Source: CAVQGM01 sp963712065 (GTDB lineage: Bacteria > Actinomycetota > Acidimicrobiia > Acidimicrobiales > Acidimicrobilacustridaceae). Taken from it: 64,000 bases of DNA. Both the position numbers and the translations under genes were made by a program. Under the pieces are notes generated by a model. The model was not told the DNA's origin, did no database searches, and was given only the letters and a program-made list of their open reading frames with translations. The DNA is taken from positions 1,922,001 to 1,986,000 of the forward strand of contig CAVQGM010000002.1 of assembly GCA_963712065.1 (NCBI GenBank), written 5' to 3'. Positions within the stretch are counted from its first letter, which is position 1. Each line of letters opens with the position of its first letter. Positions 8,291 to 15,744 of the stretch are shown here, piece by piece.

Positions 8291-9364
8291 TCAGGACGGA
8301 CGGGCGAAGCCGAAGCCGATGCCGCTGCGGATGAGCGGCAGGTCGGCCATGGTCCTGATGCCGGGTGGGGCCTCGCACAGCGCGGGGATGGCGTTCACCG
8401 CCTGCATGGCGGTGGCGACGCTGGCCGCCCGGACGTGCTCGGCGATCGGCAGGTTCCTGCTGAAGCTGGCGAGCGTGAGGGTGTGGGTCTGGATCGACGG
8501 GTCGCCCTCGATGGTGAGGGTCCAGCCGTCCTGCGGCCGGGGCCAGTGATCGGGGTACTCACCGCCGACGGTCCAGAGGGCGTCGATCTCGACGAGCGTC
8601 TGCCCGTCGCGCCGGCCCTGCCAGTGCCAGCGCTGGCCGGCGACGGTGCCGGCGGCCAATGGGATGCCGAAGATCTCGTGGTCGTGCGTCGCCAGCACCA
8701 GGTCGACGTCGGTGGTGACCTCGTCGAGCCCGGCGCCGAGCGCGTCGCCCACCAGCTCGATCTCCTCTCTGAAGATGCCGCTGTTGAACCTGAGGAAGTC
8801 GCTCGACTCCTCGTTGACCTCCTCGGCCGGCCGGCCGAAGCGCATGTTGTCGAACGTGATGCTGGTGCTGTCGTAGAACGACCAGTCGGCCCGCTCCTGC
8901 AGCGTGATCTTCTCGATGCGGCGGGTCATGCCCGACAGGGCGAGCGGTAGCACCCCGCTGAGGTTCCCGGGGTTGAGGCCGGTGCCGTGGATCGACGAGC
9001 CGCCCTGTTCGCACGCGTCGAGCAGTCGCTGCAGGTCGTCGGGTGGGAGCGACCGAGGATGGAAGAGGAAGGCAGTGGTGGTGACGTTCTTGCCGCTCGC
9101 CAGCAGCGCGCACACGTCGTCGAGCGACGTGTTGCGGGGCATGTAGGCCACGCAGTCGGCGTCCAGTCCGAGCAGCGCCTCGACGTCGCGGGTGGCGGTC
9201 ACGCCGATCGGGTCGATCCCGGCCAGCGTGCCGAGGTCGGCACCGTCCTTGTCGGGCGAGTGCACCCACCCGCCCACCAGCTCGAGGTCGGGTCGGTCGA
9301 CGATCGCCCGGATCGTCTCGACGCCCTGGGCCCCGGTGGCCCACTGGATGACTCGGTACGACAC
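8291..9364 (-). CDS. DapB-like NAD(P)-binding dehydrogenase
   Basis: The open frame is longer upstream, but family similarity begins at the GTG at 9364 (reading VSYRVIQWATGAQG), giving 357 residues. The start shows a Rossmann fold with ATGAQG in place of GxGxxG. LASGKNVTTTAFLFHP and GTGLNPGNLSG follow, as in the actinobacterial relatives of dihydrodipicolinate reductase and 2,4-diaminopentanoate dehydrogenase. It is not a lysine-biosynthesis DapB: it is about 100 residues longer and lacks that enzyme's RHH motif. Such proteins are common in mycobacterial and acidimicrobial catabolic regions and act on an unidentified keto or amino substrate. It appears to be transcribed alone. Confidence 0.8.
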   Translation of the reverse strand: MSYRVIQWATGAQGVETIRAIVDRPDLELVGGWVHSPDKDGADLGTLAGIDPIGVTATRDVEALLGLDADCVAYMPRNTSLDDVCALLASGKNVTTTAFLFHPRSLPPDDLQRLLDACEQGGSSIHGTGLNPGNLSGVLPLALSGMTRRIEKITLQERADWSFYDSTSITFDNMRFGRPAEEVNEESSDFLRFNSGIFREEIELVGDALGAGLDEVTTDVDLVLATHDHEIFGIPLAAGTVAGQRWHWQGRRDGQTLVEIDALWTVGGEYPDHWPRPQDGWTLTIEGDPSIQTHTLTLASFSRNLPIAEHVRAASVATAMQAVNAIPALCEAPPGIRTMADLPLIRSGIGFGFARPS

Positions 9365-9429
9365 CCGTTCCCCCGTTCCCGGCCACGACCCGAACTCGGG
9401 CGATCCTAGGTGGTGTCGGGTGGTGGCGG

Positions 9430-10749
9430 TCAGCCGTAGAGCCCGCCGCAGTTGTTCTGCAGGTAGCCGAGCAGGACGCCGAGCGAGGCGGCGGCGTCGG
9501 GGTAGGCGGCCTCGTCGATCTCGGTCAGCCCTCGGGCCGTGGCGTCGCGCACGGCGGCGAGGATCGTCTGCATCTGCGGGGCGATGTCGGCGGGGGCGGT
9601 GGCGGTCAGGTCCTCGAAGATGCTCAACAGCTCGGGCGCGGTCGGGTCGATCTCCCCGTACTGGTCGGTGTAGGCCTGCCACTTGGCGCACCAGCTGGCC
9701 ACGTCGAGGCTGCCCGACGGCGCCGGCGCCGGGGCCGGGGCCGGGGCCGGCTCGGTGACCGGTGGCGTCGTGGCCGGCGGCGTGGTGTCGGGGGGCGCCG
9801 GGGCCCCGACATCGCCGTCCTCGGCGCCGGTGGTGCCGGCGGGCCGGGTGAACGTCTCGCCGGTCTCGACGTCGGTGAGCACGTACACGTCGATGCGGAC
9901 GTCGACCTGGTTCACGACGATCACGTTGATCGGGGCGAACCCGGGCCATGCCGGACCCGTGTAGACGGGCTTGGCCTTGAGGGGGGTGGGGGCGGTCAAC
10001 GGGTTGCCGCAGTTGCACTTCACCCGGGGTACGCCGTAGCCGTCCACCAGCACCGCGGTGCCGGCCTGGAGCACGGCGGCACGCGGGGTGGGCGAGCCGT
10101 TGCGGTACCCGTGGTTGGTGACGCGGGTGTCGCTGGTGAGCGTGACGGGGGTGAGCTCGCGCAGGTAGGCGCCGATCTGGTCGACCGACACCTGGGTGCC
10201 GCCGCTCCACCGCAGGGTGGGATCGGCGTCGAGCGCGGCCACGAAGGCCCGGGCCACCGCCGGGTTGGCGGCGAGGAAGGACGCCTGCTGCCCGGGATCG
10301 CACACGGCCGCGTTGCGGGTGCCGCCGTAGAGGCCGACCTGGCCGCCGCTCACCGACGCGGTGGCGGCGGTCCCGCCGGTGGTGGTGCCCGTCGGCGCGG
10401 TGGTGGTGCTGACGGCGAGCGGCTTGCCCTCGAGGTCGTCGCCGAACGGATCGGCGCCGAGGTCGGCGGCGGGCTCGAGGAACACCTCGCCGGCCTCGGC
10501 GTCGTCGTCACCGATGACCACCACGACGAGGCCGACGACGAGGGCGAGGACGGCCGCGACGGCGACGGCGGCGAGCACCCAGGGCAGCTTCCGGTGGCCG
10601 CCGTCGGCGGGGGCGGGCGTGCCCGCCGGCGGGACCGGGGGGACCGGGGGTGGCGCGGGTGGGGGCGGGACGGCTCCCCCGGGCGCGGGGGTCCCGGGAG
10701 GCGGACCGGCCGGGCGGCCGGGGTGCGAGGGTGGAGGGTGGTCGGTCAT
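9430..10749 (-). CDS. DUF6777-like membrane-anchored protein A
   Basis: Starting at the ATG at 10749, which overlaps the upstream stop as ATGA, the protein has 439 residues. A long Pro/Gly-rich cytoplasmic stretch (1-50) precedes one transmembrane helix (about 54-80), then GEVFLEP and a Thr-rich linker. The DUF6777-like domain follows: YGGTRN, the Cys of AAVCD, DTRVTNHGYRNG, VLQAGTAVLVD and CNCGNPL. After a second Pro/Ala linker there is a C-terminal domain with two cysteines (WCAKWQ and NNCGG). Topology is N-inside with the domains outside. The function of the family is unknown. A paralogue is encoded divergently at 11599-12717. Confidence 0.8.
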   Translation of the reverse strand: MTDHPPPSHPGRPAGPPPGTPAPGGAVPPPPAPPPVPPVPPAGTPAPADGGHRKLPWVLAAVAVAAVLALVVGLVVVVIGDDDAEAGEVFLEPAADLGADPFGDDLEGKPLAVSTTTAPTGTTTGGTAATASVSGGQVGLYGGTRNAAVCDPGQQASFLAANPAVARAFVAALDADPTLRWSGGTQVSVDQIGAYLRELTPVTLTSDTRVTNHGYRNGSPTPRAAVLQAGTAVLVDGYGVPRVKCNCGNPLTAPTPLKAKPVYTGPAWPGFAPINVIVVNQVDVRIDVYVLTDVETGETFTRPAGTTGAEDGDVGAPAPPDTTPPATTPPVTEPAPAPAPAPAPSGSLDVASWCAKWQAYTDQYGEIDPTAPELLSIFEDLTATAPADIAPQMQTILAAVRDATARGLTEIDEAAYPDAAASLGVLLGYLQNNCGGLYG

Positions 10750-11429
10750 GAGGGTGTCACCGCCCGCCGGGCCACCACGCCCTGCGCACCGGAGGGGTGC
10801 TGGACGCGGGCCCACTCGCCCTCGTCGCGAACCACGCGGTACCAGACCCGGGGCATCAACATCGCGACCACCTCGTCGGCGTCCGGCGCGGCGAGCACCG
10901 GACTCGGTTCGTCGACGAAGCACCAGTAGCCCTCGTCGCCCGGCATCGACGCCGGGGCGGGCCCGGGCGCGGCGCCGGGCCGTGCGAGGGCGGGTTCGTC
11001 GGGAGCGGGTTCGTCGGGAGCGGGTTCGTCGGGAGCGGGTTCGTCGGGAGCGGGTTCGTCGGGCACGTGGGCGACGGCATCCGGGCCGGCGAGGGCGACG
11101 ACCGCCTTGCCCAGCTCGTGCACGGCATCGAAGACGGTGGCCGCCTCGGGCCGCACCAGCGTGCGGCGGGCCACGAGCTCGCCGGCCTCGACCGCGATGC
11201 GGGTGTCGCCGTCGGCGGCGAGGGCATGGGCTCGGAGTCGCGCCGCGGCCGGGGCCGCGGCCGGTGCCATCAGGCGGGCCTCGAGCTGGAGCCGGTCGGC
11301 GTCACCGCCCACCACGACGTGGACGGCCCGACCGAGCACGTCGAGCGTGGTCTCCGGGGGGTCACCCACCACCGCCAGCCCGCAGGTGGCCAACAGGGTG
11401 GGGACCGCGTCCTGCGGAGCGATGCCCAT
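10746..11429 (-). CDS. Hypothetical protein with PDEPA repeats and SH3-like tail
   Basis: The ATG at 11429 gives 227 residues; the open frame continues upstream, but this start leaves room for a divergent promoter. Residues 1-110 form an alpha/beta domain that I do not recognise (ending HELGKAVVALAG). Five PDEPA-type repeats and a Pro/Ala linker follow, and the last 60 residues (WYRVVRDEGEWARVQ...) resemble an SH3b-like beta domain. There is no signal peptide or membrane helix, so it should be cytoplasmic. Its stop overlaps the start of the DUF6777-like gene (ATGA), so the two are translationally coupled and probably act together. Confidence 0.65.
   Translation of the reverse strand: MGIAPQDAVPTLLATCGLAVVGDPPETTLDVLGRAVHVVVGGDADRLQLEARLMAPAAAPAAARLRAHALAADGDTRIAVEAGELVARRTLVRPEAATVFDAVHELGKAVVALAGPDAVAHVPDEPAPDEPAPDEPAPDEPAPDEPALARPGAAPGPAPASMPGDEGYWCFVDEPSPVLAAPDADEVVAMLMPRVWYRVVRDEGEWARVQHPSGAQGVVARRAVTPS
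10992..11066 (-). repeat. 15-bp in-frame tandem repeat, five copies (PDEPA)
   Basis: The unit gggttcgtcgggagc (+ strand) is repeated four times exactly, with a fifth copy changed in its last three bases. On the minus strand it encodes successive (A)PDEP units in the linker of the 227-residue protein. Copy number may vary among strains by slippage. Confidence 0.9.
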
Positions 11430-11582
11430 GGCACCAGTGTCGGCCCTGGCGACGTGGCGGCTAGAGCCGATGGTCCACTGGTGCGGCCCGTCGTGACCGA
11501 CGCCACGCGGGCGCTCGAACAGGCGACGTTGGTCGGGGGTCGATGGGGTCGTCCGGCTCTGCCGCACCCTTGGAGCTGCTCC

Positions 11583-11588
11583 TACGGT
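11583..11588 (+). promoter_or_regulatory. Candidate -10 (TACGGT) of the second DUF6777 gene
   Basis: TACGGT ends ten bases before the ATG at 11599 and no purine-rich ribosome binding site lies between them, so the transcript is probably leaderless. The 169-bp gap 11430-11598 separates two divergent operons and must hold promoters for both; no repressor palindrome is evident in it. Confidence 0.4.
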
Positions 11589-11598
11589 CATCTCCATC

Positions 11599-12717
11599 AT
11601 GGCGGACCAGGTGTTCTGCACGACGTGCGGTGCCCGCATCCCGGAGGGCTCGGCCACCTGCCCCACCTGCGGCACCCCGTCACCGGCCCCGTCACCACCG
11701 TCTCCACCGTCTCCACCGTCACGAGCGCCCTCGTGGCTGGTGCCGGTCGCCCTGGTGGTGGTCGGCCTCCTGGCCGCCGCCATCGCCGTGGTGGTCGCCG
11801 CCGGGCAGGACGAGGGCGTCGCCGCCGGCGAGGTGTTCCTCGAGGCGGCCGACGAGCCGGGGCCGGACGCGTTCACCGAGCCGGTCGACCCGGGGGCCCC
11901 GGCCAGCACCGCGGTCGCCGCCACCGTCGAACCGGCCCCGGCCGGCGGCGCGGTGCCGACCAGCGGGATCGCGCCGGCGCCCGGTTCGCCGCCCTACGGC
12001 GGCACCGGCGACGACCGGGTCTGCGACCGCGAGCAGCTCATCTCCTTCCTGTCCGCCCAGCCCGAGCGGGCGGCGGCGTGGGCCGGCGTGCTGGGCGTGG
12101 CCGCCGGTGACATCCCCGCCTACGTCCGCAGCCTGCGCCCGACGGTGCTGCTGTACGACACCCGGGTGACCAACCACGGGTTCGCGGACGGGCGGGCCAC
12201 ACCTCGCCAGAGCGTGTTGCAGGCCGGCACCGCGGTGCTGGTCGACGCCGACGGCGACCCGGTGGTCCGGTGCCGGTGCGGCAACCCGTTGCGGCCGGCG
12301 GCGGCGGTGCCCGCGCCCACGACCGTGGGCGTCCCGTGGCCCGGCTTCGACCCGACGGTGATGGTGGCGGTCGAGGTCGGGGTGACGGTCACCGTCCAGG
12401 TGAGCGGGGCCCCGCCATCGCCGAGGTCGGGCTCGTCGACCACGTCGACGGGTCCCTCCGGATCCGTCCCGGGTGGGGTGAGCGACGACGACCGGCAGGC
12501 GGCGGCCGGCCTGATCGCCGTGGTCAGCGAGTGCACCGCGGGCGGGCCGGTCGAGCTGGTCGACGTCGAGCCCGTCGCCGACCGCACCGGCGCCTTCACG
12601 ATCCAACTCCTGGTGGGAGGGAGCGAGATGCTGTTCGTCTACGAGCCGGACACCGGCACGATCACCGAGGGCGACCGCGCCTCGGCCGAGCTGCTCGCGG
12701 CCTGCGGGGTGTCGTGA
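11599..12717 (+). CDS. DUF6777-like membrane-anchored protein B with zinc ribbon
   Basis: The 372-residue protein opens with a zinc ribbon (CTTCGARIPEGSATCPTCG, two CxxC pairs, residues 7-25), a Ser-Pro linker, and one transmembrane helix (about 46-68). GEVFLEA, a Pro/Ala linker and the DUF6777-like domain follow (YGGTGD, VCDREQ, DTRVTNHGFADG, VLQAGTAVLVD, CRCGNPL). The C-terminal 80 residues form a small alpha/beta domain with a Cys at each end (SECTAGG, AACGVS). The zinc ribbon should be inside the cell and the rest outside. It mirrors protein A, which lacks the ribbon. The next start overlaps its stop as TGATG. Confidence 0.82.
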   Translation: MADQVFCTTCGARIPEGSATCPTCGTPSPAPSPPSPPSPPSRAPSWLVPVALVVVGLLAAAIAVVVAAGQDEGVAAGEVFLEAADEPGPDAFTEPVDPGAPASTAVAATVEPAPAGGAVPTSGIAPAPGSPPYGGTGDDRVCDREQLISFLSAQPERAAAWAGVLGVAAGDIPAYVRSLRPTVLLYDTRVTNHGFADGRATPRQSVLQAGTAVLVDADGDPVVRCRCGNPLRPAAAVPAPTTVGVPWPGFDPTVMVAVEVGVTVTVQVSGAPPSPRSGSSTTSTGPSGSVPGGVSDDDRQAAAGLIAVVSECTAGGPVELVDVEPVADRTGAFTIQLLVGGSEMLFVYEPDTGTITEGDRASAELLAACGVS

Positions 12718-13253
12718 TGGACGCCCGGGTGGCTCGAGCGCTCGTCGCCGCGGTGACGGCGACCGCCATCGCCGCCGGCCCGCTGCTGCTCGCCCCCACC
12801 CCGGTGGGGGCGCAGGTGACGGGCGGATGCACCGCGACGGTCGACGGACAGGACGTGGGCGGTGCCCGGTCCGCCCGGTCGGCGATCGAGGTCGGCGTCG
12901 ACGACACGATCGTGGTGCAGGGCTCCGCACCGGGACCCATCACCGGCTACACGGTCTACCTGTCCTTCGCCGGCATCCGGTTCCCCGCCGCCGAGGGCGA
13001 CGTCACCGATCAGGCCACCTCGTACACGACCGACGTGCAGGTCTCCGACTACGCCCGCTACGGCGTCGGCCTCTACCGGGTCGAAGCCGAGACCACGGGC
13101 ACGCCGTGCAGCACGTGGGCCTACGTCGACGTCACGGGCCGGTTCCCCCTGTTCACCGTGGCCGGCGCCGTGGGTGGCGCCCTGACCCTCGGCGGGCTGT
13201 TCGGCATGATCCGGGCCGCCGTCCGCAAGCCGATCCCGGGAGGACTGCCATGA
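12717..13253 (+). CDS. Secreted or membrane-tethered beta-domain protein
   Basis: The 178-residue protein has a signal peptide (VAAVTATAIAAGPLLLAPTPVGAQ, probable cleavage after GAQ), a beta-rich ectodomain with two cysteines about 90 residues apart (GGCTATV and TPCSTW) that could form a disulfide, and a C-terminal hydrophobic helix (LFTVAGAVGGALTLGGLFGMI) with basic residues after it. That is a type I membrane topology with a roughly 110-residue Ig-like exterior. I do not recognise the family. It is translationally coupled on both sides, to the DUF6777-like gene and to a small membrane protein gene, so the three probably make one surface assembly. Confidence 0.7.
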   Translation: MDARVARALVAAVTATAIAAGPLLLAPTPVGAQVTGGCTATVDGQDVGGARSARSAIEVGVDDTIVVQGSAPGPITGYTVYLSFAGIRFPAAEGDVTDQATSYTTDVQVSDYARYGVGLYRVEAETTGTPCSTWAYVDVTGRFPLFTVAGAVGGALTLGGLFGMIRAAVRKPIPGGLP

Positions 13254-13489
13254 GCGCCGCCCCCGCGTCCCCCGCGTCCCCCGCGTCGACCCGACCGCCG
13301 GGACGACGGGTCGTGGGCACGATCTCGGGGTTCGGTTTCGGCCTCGGCGTGATCATCCTGTTGCAGCAGTTCGGCCTGGTGCCGCTCACCGCGCCGATGC
13401 TGGTGGTGCCGTTCGCCATGGCCGTCGTCGGCCTGGGCCTGGGCTGGCCCCGAGCGCCTCGCTCGGGCGGCGGGTCACGACGAGGCTGA
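13250..13489 (+). CDS. Small two-helix membrane protein
   Basis: This 79-residue protein begins with a 9-bp tandem repeat encoding Pro-Ala-Ser three times (13262-13288). Two hydrophobic helices follow (about 22-40, including GFGFGLGVIILLQQFGL, and 44-63, including MLVVPFAMAVVGLGLG), with a short basic tail. The start overlaps the previous stop as ATGA. It is the last gene of the DUF6777 unit; an ABC transporter gene with a separate start region follows 39 bases later. Function unknown; a partner for the preceding tethered protein is plausible. Confidence 0.65.
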   Translation: MSAAPASPASPASTRPPGRRVVGTISGFGFGLGVIILLQQFGLVPLTAPMLVVPFAMAVVGLGLGWPRAPRSGGGSRRG

Positions 13490-13528
13490 CGCGCCGGAGC
13501 CGGTTCCCAGGGCGGCTAGACAGAGGGG

Positions 13529-14422
13529 ATGGAAGCGGCCATCGCGACTCGGGCGCTGGCCAAGCACTACCGGGACGTCCCCGCCCTCGCCGGCCTCGAT
13601 CTCGACGTCCCCGCCGGGTGCGTGTTCGGCTACCTGGGTCCCAACGGGGCAGGCAAGACCACCACCATCCGCCTGCTCCTGGGGCTGATCCGCCCGACGG
13701 GCGGGTCGGCGACCGTGCTCGGGTTCGACACCGTCACCGAGCGCCACGAGGTCCACCGGCGGGTGGGCTACCTCCCGGGGGAGTTCGCCGCCTACCGCGA
13801 GCTCACGGGTGCGCAGTACCTCGAGTACCTCGCCGAGCTGCGCGGCGGGGTCGACCGCGCCGCGATCGACGAGCTCGCCGAGCGATTCGACCTCGACCTC
13901 CGCCCGCGGATCAAGAACCTCTCCCACGGCAACCGCCAGAAGGTCGGCATCGTCCAGGCGTGCATGCACCGTCCCGACCTCCTGATCCTCGACGAGCCGA
14001 CCCAGGGGCTCGACCCGCTCATGCAGCAGGAGTTCCTCGACCTGCTGCGCGAGCACCGCGACCACGGCCGCACCGTCTTCCTGTCCTCCCACGTCCTCGC
14101 CGAGGTGGAGGAGATCGCCGATGCCGTGGCCATCATCCGCGCCGGTCGACTGGTGATGGTCTCGACCGTCGACGAGCTCAAGGCCCGGGCGCGGCGGCCG
14201 GTGGAGATCGCCTTCGCCGAACCCTCGGCCGCACCGCTCGACGCGCTGCGCGCCGTGGGCAACGTGGTCGAGGTCGGCGAGGTCGGCGATCGCGTCCGCG
14301 TCGTGGTCGAGGGTTCGATGGCCGAGCTCCTGCGGGTCGCCGCGCCCTACGGCATCGAGCGGGTGATCTCCGAGGAGCTCGACCTCGAAGGCGTGTTCCT
14401 GCAGTACTACCAGGAGGTGTGA
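13529..14422 (+). CDS. ABC transporter ATP-binding protein
   Basis: The 297-residue protein is a complete ABC ATPase of the CcmA/DrrA type. The Walker A is GPNGAGKTT (about 38-46), the Q-loop region YLPGEFAAYRELT follows, the signature is LSHGNRQK (canonical LSGGQ changed to LSHGN), the Walker B is LLILDEPTQGLDP, and the switch His lies in SSHVLAEVEE. About 80 residues follow the ATPase core, as in drug exporters of this class. The permease gene begins three bases after the stop, so the pair forms an exporter. The ATG has TAGACA seven bases upstream and may be leaderless. Substrate unknown. Confidence 0.93.
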   Translation: MEAAIATRALAKHYRDVPALAGLDLDVPAGCVFGYLGPNGAGKTTTIRLLLGLIRPTGGSATVLGFDTVTERHEVHRRVGYLPGEFAAYRELTGAQYLEYLAELRGGVDRAAIDELAERFDLDLRPRIKNLSHGNRQKVGIVQACMHRPDLLILDEPTQGLDPLMQQEFLDLLREHRDHGRTVFLSSHVLAEVEEIADAVAIIRAGRLVMVSTVDELKARARRPVEIAFAEPSAAPLDALRAVGNVVEVGEVGDRVRVVVEGSMAELLRVAAPYGIERVISEELDLEGVFLQYYQEV

Positions 14423-14425
14423 GCG

Positions 14426-15214
14426 ATGCTCGGCACGGTGTTCGCCAAGACCCTTCGGGACCAGCGCCGGGGACTGATGGGATGGGGCGTCGGGATCGTC
14501 GCGAACGTGGTGCTGATGGCGGCGATCTGGCCCTCGTTCTCCGACGTCGACTACGAGTCGCTCCTCGAGCAGTACCCGGAGGGACTGAAGGACGTCTTCA
14601 ACATCGACGAGATGTCCACCGCCGCCGGCTTCCTCAACGGCGAGCTGTACAGCCTGGTCCTCCCCGCCGTCTTCATCATCTTCGCCGTCGGTCGCGGCGC
14701 GCGGCTCGTGGCCGGGGAGGAGGAGGAGGGCACGCTCGAGACCCTCGCCGCCCTGCCCGTGTCGCGCGACCGGGTACTGCTCGAGAAGGCCGCCGCGCTC
14801 GTCGCTGCGGTCGGCCTGTTGGCGCTGGCGCTGTTGTTCAGCTCGGTGGCCATGTCGGTGGCGGTGGGCATGGACATCCCGGCGGTCCACCTGTTCAACG
14901 CCGCCGCCGCCATGTTCCTGTTGGGCACCGAGTTCGCGCTGATCGCGCTGGCGTTGAGCGCCGGGACGGGAAGGCGGGCGCTGGCCATCGGCGTCGCCAC
15001 CGGCCTCGCCGCCGCGTCCTACCTGCTGTTCGTCGTGGCGAAGCTGGTCGACGCCTTCGAGCCGTTCCTCGAGCTCTCGCCCTTCCACCAGGCCATCAGC
15101 GGGGGCCCGATCGGGCCGACGCTCCCGCCGATCGCCATCGCCATGCCGGTGGTCGGCCTGGTCGCGCTGGCGGCGGCGGTGCCGGTCTTCCACCGCCGCG
15201 ACCTGGCGGTGTGA
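14426..15214 (+). CDS. ABC-2 type transporter permease
   Basis: The 262-residue protein has about six membrane helices, starting with LMGWGVGIVANVVLMAAIW, and belongs to the ABC-2 permease group that pairs with DrrA-like ATPases. It contains a cytoplasmic GARLVAGEEEEGTLETLAALPVS segment (about 90-112), the coupling helix region that touches the ATPase. The helices are rich in Ala and Leu, and the last one ends in a short basic tail. The gene follows the ATPase by three bases and must share its transcript. Direction is probably export; substrate is not inferable. Confidence 0.88.
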   Translation: MLGTVFAKTLRDQRRGLMGWGVGIVANVVLMAAIWPSFSDVDYESLLEQYPEGLKDVFNIDEMSTAAGFLNGELYSLVLPAVFIIFAVGRGARLVAGEEEEGTLETLAALPVSRDRVLLEKAAALVAAVGLLALALLFSSVAMSVAVGMDIPAVHLFNAAAAMFLLGTEFALIALALSAGTGRRALAIGVATGLAAASYLLFVVAKLVDAFEPFLELSPFHQAISGGPIGPTLPPIAIAMPVVGLVALAAAVPVFHRRDLAV

Positions 15215-15247
15215 TCAGCCCGGCCCGTCCGGTCACCGACGGCCTCC

Positions 15248-15640
15248 TCAGGGACGGCCGTCGTGGTACTCGATGAGCTCGACGCTGTAGCCGTCGGGAT
15301 CGTTGACGAAGGCCACCGTGACCGGCCAGCGGTCCATCCGCTGGGGCTCCATGGTGGATTCGTAGCCGGCTTCGACCGCGCGCCGGTGGGTCTCCACGCA
15401 GTCGTCGACCCGCATGTAGATCTTCCAGAGGGCGAAGCCGTGGTCGATCGGCCGGCCGCCGTCGTAGCGCTCGGCGAGCTGCAGGCGGCCGCCGCCCTCG
15501 TCGGCGGCGAGGTGGGCCTCGTGCACGGCCTCGATCTCGGTGCGCCCCTGGAGCTTCAGCCCGATGACGTCGGTGTAGAAGCCGATCGAGCGCTCGATGT
15601 CGCTCACGTAGATGCAGTACTGCCCGACCCTGCTCGCCAC
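15248..15640 (-). CDS. VOC family protein (glyoxalase/dioxygenase fold)
   Basis: The GTG at 15640 has a GGGGGGAT element eight bases upstream and yields a 130-residue protein; the longer frame to 15715 lacks a binding site and would cover the -10 region. The two beta-alpha-beta-beta-beta modules of the VOC fold are visible: RVGQYCIYVSDIERSIGFY at the start and VAFVNDPDGYSVELIEY at the end, with Glu at the expected metal position (VELIE) and His in VHEAHLA. Glyoxalase I and ring-cleaving dioxygenases share this fold. It is divergently transcribed from the amidohydrolase operon and may serve the same pathway. Confidence 0.82.
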   Translation of the reverse strand: MASRVGQYCIYVSDIERSIGFYTDVIGLKLQGRTEIEAVHEAHLAADEGGGRLQLAERYDGGRPIDHGFALWKIYMRVDDCVETHRRAVEAGYESTMEPQRMDRWPVTVAFVNDPDGYSVELIEYHDGRP

Positions 15641-15708
15641 TGTCGATCCCCCCTGCCGTGTGTGCGGGGGCACTCTAGGACACGCGGGCGACATTTTCCT
15701 GATTCGTC

Positions 15709-15737
15709 TTGTCACCGGCCCACGGGCTTGCTAGACC
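15709..15737 (+). promoter_or_regulatory. Candidate promoter of the amidohydrolase/P450 operon
   Basis: TTGTCA (15709-15714) and TAGACC (15732-15737) are separated by 17 bases, a sigma-70-like arrangement with a weak -10. The GTG start lies seven bases downstream, so the message may be leaderless. The 104-bp divergent gap also holds TAGAGT (15672-15677, minus strand), a -10 for the VOC gene. Confidence 0.5.
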
Positions 15738-15744
15738 TCGGGGC

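Noticed and set aside
10992..11066. Tandem 15-bp repeat considered as an iteron or replication origin
   Set aside because: In frame within a coding gene, no AT-rich region or initiator gene nearby.
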